Assembly: GCA_003952965.2 (NCBI GenBank) | Contig: CM025853.1 | Location: forward strand, 12,099,187 to 12,163,186 | From: Morella rubra | Lineage: Eukaryota > Streptophyta > Magnoliopsida > Fagales > Myricaceae | Length of the DNA stretch: 64,000 nucleotides | Direction of reading: 5' to 3' | In this document: in pieces, positions 10,370 through 22,607 of the stretch | Layout of the letters: every line of letters starts with the position of its first letter | Position numbering within the stretch: the stretch's first letter is position 1 | Notes under the pieces: generated by a model | What the model was told of the DNA's origin: nothing | Seen by the model: only the letters and a program-made list of their open reading frames with translations | Databases searched by the model: none | Program-made: the position numbers and the translations under genes

Positions 10370-11810
10370 AAGTAAAAAACACAATTTTCGCCCCCAACTA
10401 TTGGGCTACTAGTATTTTACAACCCATATTAGCAATTTGCTGACATTTTGTCCCCCAACTACCACCTACTTGTAGATTGCACCCCAGTGTCAAGATTTCC
10501 ATCATTTTGGACAAAAAAATCATGCGCGTGACCTACATGTGACTCATGGTGACATTTTATGCCCCTTTTACCCCTTGGGAAAAAATACACTTTTTGCCCC
10601 CCCCCCCCAAATTATTGGGATACTAGCACTTTGCTTTCCATATTATCAATTTGGTGACATTTCGCACTCATTTTACCCCTTGTTGTATGAGTGAACATAA
10701 CAAGTCTAAGACAGTCTGAAAGTTCCATTTTGACTTGTATTCTTCCCTATAAACATACGCTAGCTCTTTCCTCATCCTTACATGAACACCAATGAAACAA
10801 ATTTCATCAACTGCAACCCCAATAGCTTATTGGACCATGATGACATAACACAGGTGCTTAATGGTCATCGGTTATCTGACGTTTAAATCATTCATTAGAG
10901 CACTTTGGTTTCCAATGGTAGATTGCTATTAATTTTTAGATCGATCGAGCAATCCAGGATTCGAACCCTTGATTTTTCGTATGATGTTACGGTTTGAATG
11001 TTGGTCATTTTTTTTTATTTTTTAGTGAGATGTCCCCTTTAGTAGTAACACTAGCTCTGGAACAACATTTAGCTAATCGGCATTGCCAAGTCCAAATTGC
11101 TACTCTAGTGTTAAAGCATCTTTGAAGACATCATTCACTTAAGCTAATTTCATACGTCGTTTTTTTGTTAAATATCTTCCATCTATGTCAGTGACCAAGT
11201 AACTTGTATTATGGTGTAGTTTCACAAATCTTATGGGTATTTCTCTTGGTATGACCATGATAGGAGAGTGTTGAGGCGGCTACGAGAGTGACATGATAAG
11301 ATTAATGAAGAGGCTTCAATAGTTGTATCTTTGTGATGCCATAATGGTTTAGTAAGCTATCAGAGTCTCAGCTGATGAAATTAGTTCTGTTGGTCGTCAA
11401 ATGTATATTAGGGAAGGGCTAGCGTATGTTAATTAAAAGAGAACAATAAAGGGCAAAATGGAATATTTTGAAGGTTTCAGACCTGTTATGTTTACTTGTA
11501 CAACAAGAGGTAAAAGTAGTGTAAAATGTCACTAAATTGCAATATGGGGCACAAAGTACCAGTATCGCAATAGTTGGGAGGCAAAAAGTTATTTTTCTAT
11601 AAGAGGTAAAAGGGGCAAAAAAATGTCACCACGAGTCACGTGCATGTCATGTGCATGCCTTCTCGTCCAAAATGATGAAATTCTTGACATCGGGGTGCAA
11701 TCTATAAGTTGGTGGTAGTTTGAGGAAGAAATGTCACCAAATCAATAATATGGGGTGCAAAGTGCCAATACCCTCATAGTCAGTGGGCGAAAAGCACATT
11801 TTCCCCCCCA
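10370..11810. mobile_element. non-autonomous Mutator-like element with long inverted repeats
   Basis: The left arm (about 10370-10740) and right arm (about 11440-11810) are inverted copies of each other for roughly 370 bp. TTTTCGCCC, TTGGTGACATTT, TAGATTGCACCCC and CATCATTTTGGAC occur in one arm and their complements in mirrored order in the other. The interior of about 700 bp shows no transposase frame. Long terminal inverted repeats with no coding sequence fit a MULE or foldback element. A clear 9-bp target duplication could not be fixed because both flanks are A-runs. Confidence 0.7.
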
Positions 11811-12539
11811 AAAAAAATACTATGTTCAATGGGTATTTAATTTATGCCCAAGCTTACACGTTGGACGCATCATGTTCATCTTGTTCTTCATTAGAATATC
11901 CCACAAACGTTCAAAATAATGGAGCTTGTTTGTAAACAGGGACTGTCATTATATGCTATGCTTAATTGTAACAATGTCAAATAATTAATTTACTTTGTAA
12001 ATGTGCTATCTCCATAAAGGAGAGACATGTAACTAAATAATTAAGTTCAAAAAATACTGTGTATTCAGGGCACCAATCCTTTAGGGCAATGTTGTAGGTC
12101 GGCATAGCATCGTTGATACTGGCTTAAGTACTTTTTAATAACTATACTTCCGACAAAACCGCTATGTTATATATCTCTTAACTTCTCTAACTAGTTTCCC
12201 ATTAGAGTAGCTTTAATTAGTGTGCACTTTCTATGTGGCTTAGCTTCTAACAACAGTTGTTTGAACAAAATATTTTGCTTCTTTCTTCATACTCTGAACA
12301 ACAAATGATCTAGACTTATACTTTCAGGGCAAAAAGAAATTTGATGGTTAGGGGCATATATTGACCAACTCTTCAGCAGATAAATCACTACTAATAAACG
12401 TGTCCCCCTCACTATGCAAATCGCATCCTTCGTCGGCCAATCGCATATTTTCAAAGTAAACAATCTTTTTTAGGTTATGGATATATATGTACTATGTACG
12501 TATGTAAAAAAAATCAAATTAATAAGAGAATCAATTGAG
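11811..12539. other. no gene seen; scraps of the repeat unit
   Basis: AT-rich. A short stretch near 12070-12120 (GGGCAATGTTGTAGG followed by CGGCATAGCAT) resembles the end of units B and C, so part of the 3' edge of unit A may lie here beyond the insertions. Confidence 0.45.
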
Positions 12540-12785
12540 TTATGGGTTGAAGGGTGCAGCTACAAATCCCAGCAACTTGAAATTATTGGACAATCGACAC
12601 CAACCAATACAGCATTTTAACACCTAGTCCTGTGGGCTTTAGTTAACTCCTAATCCATACCCCTCTCACTTTATGAAAAGTTGTAATTTCTAAGTACAGC
12701 TCCTCATCGGAATGAAGCTTCGATCCTAGATCTTTAGGATTTAGCATTGCTCTGGACTTAAGAACTAAAGCAAGACATGAGCTAA

Positions 12786-12964
12786 GGTAGTGTTTGCAAA
12801 CCAAAATTTGGGTGAGAGTTGGTGAAAAAATGAAGAGAGATGACTTGAGTGAATTTTTTATATTTATTGTAATGGACAGAGAGGGTTTGATTGAGAGAAA
12901 TAAATTATTTTCTTGTTTTTTTGTTATTATTTTCTTGACCAAAATTTTGGTCTGCAAACACTTA
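12786..12964. mobile_element. MITE with imperfect terminal inverted repeats, in unit B
   Basis: About 179 bp. The left end TAGTGTTTGCAAACCAAAAT and the right end (inverted: TAAGTGTTTGCAGACCAAAA) are inverted repeats. Unit A has CCCATCCAAAGTCACATAAC at the matching place, so the insertion is specific to B. The short size, inverted ends and lack of coding sequence indicate a MITE. The superfamily cannot be settled because the target duplication is unclear. Confidence 0.6.
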
Positions 12965-13460
12965 GCGTGATCAAGTTAGTTTATTGTATTTCTATTTGAC
13001 AACACTTCAAAATTAAAGAAATCCATGTTTGCAAAAAAAAAAAAAAAAAAATAAGCACTTTTCGTATATCAACTATAGAAGGTTGACACATGAATTGCAC
13101 CTTAAACTTCAAACTTTGACATATTAAACTCTCCAACTACTGATGTCAAACACTCTGCATGCATCCTCCGTCAATTTCTTGTAGAATTTGATTTTTTTTT
13201 TTTTTGCACTTAAAATTCAACAGCTCCAAATAACATAATGTAATGACAAAAATACCCTTGACATATGGTATATTGCGATCATTGGATCAGCCCTCAATCC
13301 ATTTTCATTCAGACTAATGACAATCACTCTTACATATATATACTTGAGGTGTCCTCAAATTCCAATATATGTTGATGTAAAAATGGTTTTTAAACATTAT
13401 TACGTACTTAGCCCTCCAAAAGATCATTGACTTAATCGTGTTTGATCATTCAGTTGCACG

Positions 13461-13468
13461 TATAAAAG
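13461..13468 (+). promoter_or_regulatory. TATA box of copy B
   Basis: TATAAAAG lies 77 bp before the family ATG at 13538, in the same context as in copy A (TTGCACG before it, AAACAAGGGT after). Confidence 0.6.
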
Positions 13469-13537
13469 AAACAAGGGTATAGACCTTGATTACCTTTTTG
13501 GATTTATACTTCAAAATAAGAAACTTTCTCAATTGGA

Positions 13538-14066
13538 ATGAAATCAATGGCTGGGAGACACATTAGGACACTTACGAGGGTGATGGGATGGTGCTTATCC
13601 TCATTCTAAATGAAGTTCAAGGTAATCATCATGATGATCAGCTTGCTCCTACTTCTTTTAGCCTTTCCTCACTTCTAACCAGCTTGCTTTCTCATTTCTC
13701 TGAACTTGATAAAGCTGAGGAAACATTAAGTTCTGTCCTTGTAAACAGAATTGAAGGTTGTAAGCAAAAAACGGAGAAAGAACGAGAAAAAAAATGGCCA
13801 AGAAAATGGTGGGTGTGGGTGTGGGTCGAGTGGCTTACTTTTTTAATTGATTACCACTTTGACAAATGTATTTTAGGGGTACTTTTCCACTCCATGAGTG
13901 TCAGATTTCTTGGTGACCCAATGCGTGACGAAATGGGGAGGCAAATGGAGGTTGGTCAGGCAGAATACAGTACAAAACCGTTATGTGAAATGTATATTAA
14001 AATATTATGAAGAGCATTTTAAGGACTCATATATCATTTATATGGAGAATTCATGAGCTCCTCCTT
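13538..14066 (+). pseudogene. copy B of the small secreted-protein family, broken
   Basis: It begins ATGAAATCAATGGC like its relatives, but one base is missing around GTGATGGGATGG, so the start frame stops after 23 codons (at CATTCTAA). The family protein is then readable in another frame (NHHDDQLAPTSF, WLTFLIDYHFDKC). A 2-nt deletion near 13979 (AAACCGTTATGTG) throws the C-terminus out of frame. Cys 140 of copy C is Gly here, and Cys 119 is Ser. The TATA box is kept. It is a pseudogene unless an alternative start at 13588 is used, which would give a protein with only a short N-terminus and no proper signal peptide. Confidence 0.75.
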
Positions 14067-17031
14067 CAGATGTGGTAAACAGTTATGACCTATAGTTTCT
14101 TTCCCTCTCTATCAACTCTATCTCTATCTCTCTTCATTGAAAGAAGGATATATACATTAAAAATATATGCATATGAAATAGGATTTCATGCATCTTTTTT
14201 ATTAGTATAATTTGAGAAATAAAGGTGTCCACTTGACGACTCTTCAATTACCCATTTGTGTATTGGCATACCATTATTCTGTAATTATTTTTCTTAGTCA
14301 AGGCATTAATCAATCGACTATTAGCAATTGTAATTGCTAACGGTTACAACCTTTAGAATTCTTCGCATCAATGGCAGAGTAACTATATGTAGCCACATAG
14401 GAGGAGTATTGGAGAAGGTATGGAATTTGCAGAATATAATTCTCTAAAAATATCTCTATCAAGTGTTAGTTCTCCTTATGATTGAGACACTTAGGTTGTG
14501 AATTTTGTGGGCAACGCTCTAGTAGTGTGGTCCACCATCAAGGTTAAGGTGAAGAAGAATTCCCAAGCACGTGGAATAACCGGATGATCTGTATTTTGGT
14601 ATAAGCTAAGGTATATAGAAAATCCTTTCGCTGTACAAATTATTTTTTGAGAATTTATTCGATGTGTTTGAATAAATATTTCTAACAGCATAAATTATAA
14701 ACCAATTTTCAACTTTTTCTTTATTATGTTCTCCCACAAAATGTTTGTATCGATCCAGTACCAATTTTGTTATAAGCTTGGTATATTGAAGTCTTGTTTA
14801 ATTATAGTCAATAGTTTCATCAAAACTCCTGAAAAATTAAGATACAAGATACTAATTAAGGTCTTATATATAAGTTACTAATTCTTAATTGGTAGTTTAC
14901 TAGTTTTCTACATATAATTAGACAGTACTATAAACAATTAATTGCCACTGTAGGATATTGTATGTAATATAGACTCGACTTTATCTGTGCATCTTCTAGC
15001 AACTATTCTTTTCACCGAATTCCTAGGTAAGTAAAAATGCTATTTCTCTAAAGTTTTGTTTGTTTCCCAATTCCAGCCCATTAGTCTAGCTTTGCATGCA
15101 TTTTTTTCGATTCTCACAACAACAATATTGTTGTTGGAGAAAACACAATTTTGCCTCTTTCTTGTATTTTGGCACTATGATATAGGTCTTATTGACCAAT
15201 TGTGTTCACTAAACTTCCTTACTGCCTATAGTGAATAATTTTTCTACTATAATTTTTCAATGTTCTTCTAGATGTTCCGCTTTATTTTTTGGGGATGGCT
15301 TTCATCACACTAACAACATGCTATTGTTCAAATAAAGACTTCTTAGGACAAGGAGAGATTGAGCATAAATGATTTAATGTGCAGATGTATGTTTTTGTTT
15401 TGAAACTATATATGTTGAATGTAGTTTGTGCCCAATCTTTATGTGGTGGACGTTGCTCATGATCCAATTTTTCATTCGGATATCCCATAAAACTTCAGGA
15501 TAATGGATCTAGTTTGTAAACTGTGATTGGCATAACTTATATATGCTTAACTGTGACGATGTCAAATCATTCACATGGGTTATTTTGTATGCCCAATCTT
15601 ATATGGGAGTTATTTTTTCGTTTCGAGATCTTATAGTCATTGTGCATAACACAAAAATACGTTATTCTTATTATGCATTAGTGAGCAATAATAGGAGCTA
15701 TTCGATCATAAATAGGGTTTGCGAGCAATGATATGGGTTAGAATATTTGGTATATTGACTAACAATCTAGAAGATTGATGGCCCTTAATCAAGGAGCCTT
15801 GATTGAGTCCTTTCATTAAGCCACAAATCAGAAGCCCTAATTTGTGTAGATTCATAGAGATTTGTCTCCTCTATTCTTGTATAAATACATCATTCTTAAC
15901 CTTTTATAGACACATAAAGAATCATATTGAATAAGAGAAATTATGTAACCCTCTCGAGCTTCCCCGATGGAGGACGTAGGTTCCAAGACCGAACCATCTT
16001 AAACCGTTTTGTTCTCGCTTCCCTCTCTCTCACTCGTGTGCAATCTTATTTCTATTTATTTCAACAAATGAATTAAATCAAGCCTTCGTCTAAGGTAAGC
16101 CCCACATGATTGCATGAAGTGAAACTATAATTTGGTGGGTTTAGGAGAGAGTATTGAACCCAGAACGTTTGGAATATGGCATTAATTTACCATATTTATT
16201 ACAACACTGAAAATATATATAAATCACACATAAGGATCTCTCTTTCTCTCTCTGTCCAAGTTACAAATGATAAACCCTCAATTATATCATCTACAACAGT
16301 CTCACATTATCATAAGTGTTTGGATTCGTATAAAATGGAATAACATTTTTCCTTCATACCCCGAAACCCACTCCACCCAAAAAGAAAACAAGAAAAAAAA
16401 ATAGAAAGAAAGAAATAGATACGCATCATTAATCTACTTCATGATGTCCCAAATAGGCTCCAACTTCTGGACCATCCAACCAATTATAACACCCCAAGTT
16501 CCACTTGGCGTGGAAGTGGGGAAGTATTGAGAAAAGAATCATATAGGTCAAGACCCACATTGATATCTTACTGGATAGAACTTAGACTTATAATTATTTC
16601 AAGATGCTTCAAAAACAACCTTGAGTATTGATCATTTTTTAGTCAAAGCTCAGATGTAGCTAGTGCTCCTTTGGTCGTTGCACGAACAAATACTTATAGC
16701 ATATTAGTCAAACCCCTCTCTCTACCAAAAGTTGTCATTACGAATTAACAATTTTTCATCTAAGTGAAGCATCCATCCAGTAGTGCAACATTTGTAGTTC
16801 GGCATAGCATTGCTCTAGGATTTTGAACACATGAATCACTACATGTATACGAGGCAATTCCATCCAATGTAACATAAATTTTAGTGTAGTAGTTTATTCT
16901 ATTTCTTTAAGATGGCTAGCTCTTCAAATTTTCATCCAATGTAACCTATCTTATCACTTCTTTCAAACCAATCTATAATTGTCTTACAAATCAATTTTTG
17001 CTACAAATGTTTATTCACAATTTTCAAGATT

Positions 17032-17445
17032 TGAGACTACTAGAAATTTGTCTTTTAGTGAAGAAATTCTCAGTGGAAAAATTATTTTTGTCACTAAAAG
17101 TCAAGTATTGGTGATGAATTTTTTTTTTCCATCACTAAAAATTTGTTTTTAGTGACGAAAATTGATTTCATCATAATTTTCGTTCTTCGTGACGAAAATC
17201 ACATTTCATCACCAAAAGTGAAGTTATTGCAATGAAACTTTTTTCACTAATAAAATTAAAGAAGCGGCCTTGTTGAAGCTCTACCCTGATACTACTAAAG
17301 AACAATGCAAGAAGCACTACGATCTATTCATAAGAGAAGCGATTCTGGTATGTACATAATACAAAAATTTGTTGCTTTAATATTGCACTTTGTTTAATGT
17401 TGTTCAATGTGATATGATTACAATTTATCTACCTTGTGTTTTTGA
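17032..17445 (+). mobile_element. CACTA-like insertion carrying a Myb/SANT-like exon fragment
   Basis: An insertion of about 410 bp, absent from the equivalent place in unit A. It starts CTACTAGAAATTTGTC, close to the CACTACTAGAAA ends of some En/Spm elements, followed by subterminal-type repeats of TTTTAGTGACGAAAA. Then 17259-17347 reads KEAALLKLYPDTTKEQCKKH plus YDLFIREAIL before a GTATGT donor-like site. That resembles the third helix of single-repeat Myb/SANT proteins, which typically read GKT.EEVKRHYE. The right terminus is not defined. Confidence 0.4.
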
Positions 17446-18418
17446 CTAAGCTTTGCTATGAATGCTTGCTCAAAATATGCAATATTCTAATCTTTAGTCT
17501 TTTTCTTTCCCTCAGCAGGAACTTGATATGAGTATTTGAACTCTATACATACTAATATGACTAATTTATGATGTTCTCGAGCCAATCATTTTCTTTCAAA
17601 GTAGCCTTTAAATCTGTGTGTAAGATATGATTTATTGAAGGGTGAGTTTATAAATCCCAGCAACTTGAATCTACTGGAGCATCAACACCAACTAATACGG
17701 CATATTATTCAAATTCAATCTCTCTAATTTTGGGTCCTCCGTACCCTCTCACTCTACCAAAAGTTGCCATTCCAAAACAACTCTTCATATGATTGAAAGC
17801 ATTGATCCTTTCGGGCATAGTAGTGGGGCATAACATTTTCTGGCTAGCTTAAGGACTAAAAGAATACATGAGCTAATTAATCCCATCCAAAGTTATACAA
17901 AACTTAGTGTGATCAAGTTGTTTTATTTTGTTGCTTTCGTATGTCTCTTCAAATTTCAAAAATTCCATCAGCTGTTAAAAAGATGTTGTCTTCCACAAAG
18001 AAGAGGTTTGGTATAATGACTTTCTTTCATATTGTCCCTACTACAAATGAATAGGTACATTAATCCATTGAGTCACTAGATTTTCAAATAGTTTACCATG
18101 CATGCACGTTATTCAGACCCAATCTTTGCTACAAATTATGCTTTTATATGGAATAAATAAGGAATATGATGATGATGTGAAATCCATACAGCCCTCATCC
18201 TATTTTCATTCAAGCTAATGACAATCACTCTTACACGTTTATACTTGAGGTGTCCTCAAATTTCAATGTTGACATAAAAATTATTTTTTAACGTTATTAC
18301 CTCCAAAAGATAAGACTTAAATGTCTTTGATCATTCGGTTGCAAAGAAAGAAGGGTTTTGACCTTGATTATCTTTTTGGATTTATACTTCAAAATAATAA
18401 GAAACTTTCTCAAGTGGG

Positions 18419-18940
18419 ATGAAATCGATGGCTAGGAGACACAATTGGAGACTAATTACGAGGGTGATGGTGATGGTACTAATTATCCTCTTTCTAGTTC
18501 AAGTTCAAGCTAATCATCATGATGACCAGCTTGCTCCTACTACTTTCAGCCTTTCTTCACTTCCAACCAGCTTGCTTTCTCATTTCTTTGAACTTGATGA
18601 AGTTGACGAAACATTTAGTTCTTTCCTTGTAAATGGAATTGAAGATTGTAAGCGAAAAAGAGAGAAAAAAAGAGAAAAAGAGCTTCCAAGAGGGGGGTGG
18701 GTGTGGGTCGAGTGGCATACTTTTTTAATTGACTACCACTTTGATGAATGTATTTTGGGAATACTTTTCCGCTGCATGAGTGTCAGATTTTATGGCGACC
18801 CAAAGCGTGAGAAAATGGAGAGGCAAATGGAGGTTTGTGCGGCAAAACACAGTACAAAACGCCATTATGTGAAATGTATTCTAAAATATTTTGAAGAGCA
18901 TTTTAAGAAGTCAGATATCATTTATATGCAGAATCCTTGA
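18419..18940 (+). CDS. copy C of the small secreted-protein family, intact, 173 aa
   Basis: This is the only copy with an uninterrupted family frame. Residues 1-31 are a signal peptide (basic RRHNWRLITR, then hydrophobic VMVMVLIILFLVQVQA), with likely cleavage after VQA. The mature part of about 142 aa begins NHHDDQLAP. It has a Ser/Leu-rich stretch (residues 41-58), a highly charged linker (76-89, CKRKREKKREKE), an aromatic block GGWVWVEWHTFLIDYHF (92-108), and an amphipathic Lys/Glu-rich end. Cysteines are at 77, 111, 119, 140 and 153; all but 119 are kept in copy A. There is no transmembrane segment after the signal peptide, so secretion is likely. I do not recognise the family. Its TATA box is deleted relative to A and B, so expression is in doubt. 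Confidence 0.65.
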   Translation: MKSMARRHNWRLITRVMVMVLIILFLVQVQANHHDDQLAPTTFSLSSLPTSLLSHFFELDEVDETFSSFLVNGIEDCKRKREKKREKELPRGGWVWVEWHTFLIDYHFDECILGILFRCMSVRFYGDPKREKMERQMEVCAAKHSTKRHYVKCILKYFEEHFKKSDIIYMQNP

Positions 18941-18958
18941 GCTCCTACTTCAGATGTG

Positions 18959-20203
18959 GTAAATAGTTATGACCTATACTTTGTTTCTCTCTGTATTGAC
19001 TCTCTCTCTATCTCCCTTTATTGAAAGAATGATATGTGCATGAAAAATATATGCATATGCATTAGGAACTCATGCATCTTTTTTATTAGTATAATGTTAA
19101 CTATAAAAGTGCTTATTTGACGACTCTTCAAGTGCCCATATGTATAACAGTAGACCATTATTCTGTAATGGTTTTTAGCAGTAATGGCATTAATTCATTG
19201 ATTGTTAGCAATTGTAACGATTGACGGTTACAACCTGTAGAATTCTTCCCATCAATTGCAGAGTAACTATAGAGAGCCACATAGGAAGAATACTAGAGAA
19301 GGTACGGAATTCCCAAAATAGAATTCTCTAAAAATCTCTCTATCGGATGTTAGTTCTCCTTATGATTGAGACACTTAGGTTGTGAATTTTGTGAGCGACA
19401 CTCTAGTAGTCCACTCCATCATTAGGGTTGAGGGGAAGGAGAATTCCCGATTGAAGCACATGGAATAACTGGATGATTTGTATTTTGGTATAAGCTAAGG
19501 TATATAGAAAATCCTTCCGTTGTACACTCTATTTTATGAGAATTTATTCGATGTGTTTGAATAGATACTTCTAATAGTATAAATTATAAACCAATTTTTA
19601 ACTTTTACTTATTATGTTCTCTCGCAAAATTTTGTGTCGATCCAGTACCAATTTTGGTATAAGCTAGGTATATCGAAGTCTTGTTTATAGTCAATAGTTT
19701 TGTCAGAACTGTGAAAAATGAAAATGCAATATACAAATTAATGTCGTATATATAAGTTACTAATTCTTAATTGGTACTTTACTAGTTTGTCAGATAAAAT
19801 TGACAGTACAATATAACCTAAAAGCCACTGCAAGATATTGTCTGTAATAAAGACTAGACTTTATCTGCATGCGTCTTCAAACAAGTACTCTTTTCTCTTA
19901 ATTCTTAAATCAGTAAAAAAATCAATTTCTCTTAAGTTTTCTTTGTTTCTCAATTTTGATTCATTAGTCTAGCTTTGAGTGCATTTTCCTTGCTTCTCAC
20001 AACAACACTATTGTTAGAGAAAACACAATTTTCCTCTTTCTTGTATTCTGGCACTATGATATAACTCGTATTGACCAAATGGGTCTTATCGACACTAAAC
20101 TTCATCGTTGCCTGGAAGGAATAATTTTCAATGTTCTTCTAGATGTTCCTCTTTATTTTTTAGGGATGGCTTTTACAATACTTACAACATGCTATTGTTT
20201 CAG
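18959..20203 (+). other. probable intron in the 3' UTR of copy C
   Basis: The donor follows GATGTG (here GTAAATAG, weaker than the GTAAGTAG of copy A). The acceptor TTGTTTCAG precedes AATCAAATAAAGGCTTCTCA, matching the exon in copy A. About 1245 bp without coding sequence. Confidence 0.5.
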
Positions 20204-20864
20204 AATCAAATAAAGGCTTCTCAGGACAAGGAGAGATCGAGCATAGAAGATTTGATGTGCAGTTGTATATTTTGGCTTTTAAACAATTTATTTAAATGGG
20301 GTTGTTTGTGCCTAATATTTGTGTGGTAGACTTTGCTCATGATTATGTTTTTCATTCGTCAATCCCATAAACCTTCTAGATGATGGATCTGGTTTGTAAA
20401 CTGTGATTTGCAAAACCTATGCATAACTCTTACAATGTCAAATAATTCACATGAGTCATTTTGTACACCCATTAATCTTATATAGGAGTTCTTCGTCTTC
20501 TTTTTTCGTTTCAAGATCTTAATAGTCAGTGTGCACAACACTAAAAAACTATATTCTCATTATGCATTAGTGAGCAATCATAGGACCTATTCGATCATAA
20601 ATAGGTTTTGCAAACTATTATCTATGTAGAATATTAAGGAGCCTTGGTTGAGTCCTTTCATTAAGCCACAAATCAGAGGCCTTGATTTGTGGAGATTCAT
20701 GAAGGTTTGTCTCCTCTATTCTTGTATAAATACACCGTTCCTAACCTCTTGTAGACACACACTCTGAATCATATTGAATAAGAGAAATCATGTTGCCCTC
20801 CTAAGATTTTCCGATGGGGGATGAAGGTGTCAAAACTAAGCCACCATAAACCGTTCTTTTCTTG

Positions 20865-20866
<2 letters not shown>

Positions 20867-20905
<39 letters not shown>
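20867..20905. repeat. (CT)n microsatellite
   Basis: About 19 uninterrupted CT units in the 3' block of unit C. Units A and B have only short CT-rich tracts there, so this array expanded after duplication. Confidence 0.95.
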
Positions 20906-20909
<4 letters not shown>

Positions 20910-21960
20910 CAATCTAATTTCCATTTATTTCAACAATATGAATTAAATCAAGTCTTCAATTAAGGCAAGCCCTACATGCCTACATAAAGTGAAACTATAA
21001 TTTGGTGGGTTCAGGAGAGATTGTTGAACCCGGAACGTTTGGAATATGGCACTAATTTAATATATTGTTACAACACTGAAAATATATGTAAATTGCTCGT
21101 AAGGATGTCTCTTTCTCTCTCTCTTTCTTTCCAAGCTACAAATGATCAAGCGTTAACTATATAATCTGAAACAGTCTCACATCATCATAAGAGGTTTGGA
21201 TTAGTGTAAAATGGATCAAGAGCATTTTTTTTTATACACCCGAAAATCCCTCCACCCAAAAGAAATGGAAGAAAGAGAGACCCATCATTAACCTACTTCA
21301 TGATGTCCAGAATAGGCTCCAACTTCTGGACCATCAAAACCAATTATTAAGACCTCAAGTTCCACATGGCGTGGGAGTGGGAAAGTATTGAGAAAGGAGT
21401 CATATAGGACAAGTCCCACATTAATTTTTTACTGGGTAGAACTAAGACTTATAATTATTCCAAGAGGTTTCAAAAAAAACCTTTACTAATCTTTCTGAAG
21501 CTAAAGCTCAAATGTAGCTAGTGCTCCTTGGTCATTACACCAACCAGTACTTACGACATATTATCCAAACTACTCTCTCTCTATCAAAAGTTGTCATTCC
21601 TTAACTGGAACTTTTCATATAAATGAAGCTTCAATCCTTTAGTGCAACGTTGTAGTCCAGGTATAGCATTGTTCTAGGCTTACAAACTCATGAATAATTA
21701 CATGTATACTAGCTAATCCAATCCAAAGTAAGATAACTTTAGCTTATTGGTTTATTCTATTTCTTTCAAACGGTTAGCTCTTCAAATTTCAAGAAGTCTA
21801 TCTTTCCTAAAAAAATTTGTCTTGCACAAAGAGGAGGCTTGGTACAATGACTTAATTTCCTTGTATAATGTTCCAGCTGTAAATGAGTAGTTAGTACTAT
21901 TAGTTTGAATCCCAGGATTTTCAGATATATCACTTTTTTAAGACCAATCTGTAATTGTCT

Positions 21961-22289
21961 TCTAAATCAATCGTTGCTTACAAGATTCCAATCTTTAAGG
22001 TCTTTTTCTTTCTCTTATAACAGGAGCAATTAAATAATTAGTAATTAATTTCCATATGCATTGGTTATGCAATAAATAAATAGAATAATGATTTTCCAAG
22101 TATACAAATATGACTTTTTTTTTATATGTGGAGCTGGAAATCAGTACACCATATATTTGTACCTTTCAGTATTTCAAGATGACTTCAGTGTAGATGCCAC
22201 ACACATAAATTGATCTCAAATTTAATTTAATTTATTGTTTTATATAAGTTCTGTTGGGGTCCTTTCACCGATATTTATTTAGCACAAAT
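21961..22289. other. no gene seen
   Basis: AT-rich sequence between unit C and the broken COL gene. The CCT domain expected downstream of the COL middle region was searched for here on the minus strand and not found. Confidence 0.5.
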
Positions 22290-22607
22290 ATTTTTGTACC
22301 AAAAAAATAATTTTAGAATCTTACGCTCTGACTACTTGAATGGGTGTCGACGTAAATATTCTGTTGTAGATGTTACGCTTCAACAGATGGAATTGGTACA
22401 GCCATTTCACTTATGCTCTACCGCTGGTGCTCATCTTGGTACGGATATTTGGTACTTTAATCAAGGTCAACGGTATCCAAGTACTCATCAACCGCCACAA
22501 GGGACCTTAGTTCACTTTTTGTAAGGTTCTCATGATTGTTGTTAGGATCAAGAAATAGCCAAGATTCTATTTCTCTATAATCTATTTCCTCACTTGTTTG
22601 ATGGGCC
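22290..22607 (-). pseudogene. CONSTANS-like gene, middle region (distal half of the split gene)
   Basis: Read on the minus strand from 22607, the sequence gives EESWLF-type text (REIESWLFLDPNNNHENL, then VAVDEYLDTVDLD), which resembles the acidic middle region of CONSTANS-like proteins (SWLLLNP and VDEYLDLVD). The frame then meets TAA. Later scraps (YPYQDEHQR, EMAVPIPSVEA) continue with further stops. The frame at 22607 follows on from the proximal half at 31986 once the copia element is left out. The C-terminal CCT domain is missing, so the gene lost its 3' end as well. Confidence 0.7.

Larger units (their letters stand above)
12540..16960 (+). repeat. repeat unit B of the tandem array
   Basis: It has the same block order as units A and C: the CAGCAACTTGAA sub-repeat at 12570, promoter, ORF remnant at 13538, 3' block around 15770-16500, and closing block with TCGGCATAGCATTGCTCTAG near 16800. 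The second sub-repeat copy that units A and C carry just before the promoter is missing here. Confidence 0.8.
17460..21960 (+). repeat. repeat unit C of the tandem array
   Basis: Third copy of the unit, with the sub-repeat CAGCAACTTGAATCTACT at 17659, promoter region, intact ORF, intron, and 3' block with a CT microsatellite. Its upstream block (TTCTCGAGCCAATCATTTTC) matches unit A at about 5634. Confidence 0.8.

Noticed and set aside
22294..22524. Plus-strand frame starting MYQKNNFRILRS
   Set aside because: It is antisense to the CONSTANS-like text, which matches a known family on the minus strand.
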